NCBI GenBank assembly: GCA_033239005.1
Contig: BSQZ01000038.1
Coordinates: forward strand, 372,001-436,000
From: Lamellibrachia satsuma
Taxonomy: Eukaryota > Annelida > Polychaeta > Sabellida > Siboglinidae
Length of the DNA stretch: 64,000 bases
Reading direction: 5' to 3'
Shown here: piece by piece, positions 62,831 through 64,000 of the stretch
Layout: every line of letters starts with the position of its first letter
Position numbering within the stretch: the stretch's first letter is position 1
Program-made: the position numbers and the translations under genes
Notes under the pieces: model-generated
Seen by the model: the letters and a program-made list of their open reading frames with translations, nothing else
What the model was told of the DNA's origin: nothing
Database searches by the model: none

Positions 62831-63954
62831 AAATTATGACAAGTATCGGTGGCAGCCTCACCCCGGACTGTAAGGATAAAGAGGAGAGCAACAGTTCTTC
62901 ACAACCAGCAGTCAGCCTTCCTTAGAGGAAACACCATAATTGATGTCTTAGCAGGCAGGGTGACCAGGAACACTCCAAAGTTCAAGAGATCTGATACAAT
63001 TCATGATATGCCCAGCTTTGAGCTGATAATATTTAAGATATTTTTAAGATCGATACTTAAAAAAATTAAGACCTTTTTCCATGGAAATTCAATACAAAAT
63101 AACAAAGAAATTTCATTTTAACATCCTCTATGGACCATTTAATAAGTTGGTGATCAAACTGTATCATTTGAATAAAGAAACACGTCGCTCAACAATAGGC
63201 AACTTTCATTCCACCTTTATCAAATTACAGCCTAGGGCCTAGGCCTTGTTTGGTGTTAACAAATTTAAAACTTTTTTACGTCTTATTTTTAAGACTTTTC
63301 ATGACCTTAAAAATGCAAGAGACAATTTAAGATGTAAGGCTCTGAAGACAGTGGCAGAGTGTTTCTGTCAACCCAGTAGGACTTACAGATGTTGACTAGA
63401 AGAGTTTAGTGCTAGTTTCCTGGTTGTGTTTGATAATATCTGACACGACAGGCAGTTGATGGTGGTGGGAGTATTGCTTGGGGAATAGGAATGTCTGGGG
63501 CACAGATTGCTGCAGGATTAATGGTCATCTGACAACCTGGTCAATAGTTCCAATAATGTTAAGGGACCATTTCAAAACATGCCTTTTCAGGCATACGCCA
63601 ATGGAGGTGTGTCCCAAATGAATGCTTCATTATAAACTTACTGGATTTATTTATTACTGATTTATAAATAGAGGTGTTAGGTGGTAAATACTGTCTCTTG
63701 TATTTCAATTAACCTAAACTACTACTACTACGATGACTAATACTACTACTATTACTACTGCAAATTAATGAACTTTCATTAAACGTCCATCAATTCCATC
63801 TGAAGCACCATGTACTTCCTCTGTTGACACCTTCAGGTGCAAACTGGGAGGCTGGGCAAATAGCCTGTAATCTTAATCACAAGAAGATCTGTTTTTAAAT
63901 TGGACATGTTTTTAATGAGAACACTTATACAAAGTTGGTAATATTCACACTCAA
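62831..63954. other. No gene seen
   Basis: Unique sequence with a TAC-type trinucleotide stretch at about 63718-63762. A frame near 63558-63620 reads MLRDHFKTCLFRHTP and may be another LINE tail, but this is weak. Confidence 0.35.
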
Positions 63955-64000
63955 CTAAGTTATTTAATATATTGAATGGGTATGAAAATATTGATAGAAA
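63955..64000 (+). mobile_element. LINE 3' fragment, same family as 1-1418, cut by window edge
   Basis: The frame reads KLFNILNGYENIDRN, closely matching VFKIVNGYEDVDRN at 1168-1210. It continues beyond the window. Confidence 0.5.

Overview
This is an animal (metazoan) genomic window. Coding sequence is split into short GT-AG exons, the two recognisable host genes are animal membrane proteins (an SLC5A7-type choline transporter and a TMEM132-type protein), and the rest is CR1/L2-like LINE debris, a tRNA-derived SINE, TIR elements and very abundant (AT)n microsatellites and minisatellites. The style fits a marine invertebrate (lancelet, mollusc or similar), but the sequence alone does not fix the species.

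Layout. Positions 1-1418 are the 3' part of a decayed LINE. From about 1.42 to 51.29 kb the window is one segmental array: gene block A (1.42-9.11 kb), spacer 1 (9.11-24.1 kb), gene block B (24.1-31.04 kb), spacer 2 (31.04-45.66 kb) and gene block C (45.66-51.29 kb), all in the same orientation with periods of about 22.7 and 21.5 kb. Each block carries an eight-exon high-affinity choline transporter gene on the minus strand. Copy A has all exons open and all internal splice sites intact, but no in-frame ATG in its first recognised exon. Copy B has a single 1-bp deletion in exon 1. Copy C is a wreck, with frameshifts, a stop codon, lost splice donors, truncated exons and an exon split by an AT repeat.

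The spacers share most of their sequence: a 37-bp VNTR, a 42-bp VNTR, an RT fragment, a palindromic (AT)n tract, a CR1/L2-like LINE flanked on both sides by a 30-bp minisatellite, a 0.45-kb TIR element and further non-coding DNA. Repeat copy numbers differ between the two spacers, and each spacer has private insertions: spacer 1 has 9.1-11.04, 11.5-12.9 (with a SINE) and 15.4-16.24 kb; spacer 2 has 31.3-35.46 kb.

From 51.29 kb on the DNA is single-copy here: a decayed RT 3' end (51.6-52.25 kb), a LINE tail, a foldback-like inverted repeat (53.23-53.70 kb), a TMEM132-like exon on the minus strand (53.83-54.04 kb), intron-like AT-rich DNA, a 5.2-kb 47-bp minisatellite (57.49-62.69 kb, about 110 units) that abuts another RT tail, and a final scrap of the first LINE family at the right edge.

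The most interesting structural theme is that several (AT)n tracts are centres of fold-back palindromes whose arms are copied flanking unique sequence. One carries the exon-2 acceptor of copy A, and one lies exactly at the 5' breakpoint of copy C. A second theme is a 30-bp (10-codon) minisatellite that sits in frame inside the C-terminal part of a LINE reverse transcriptase ORF.
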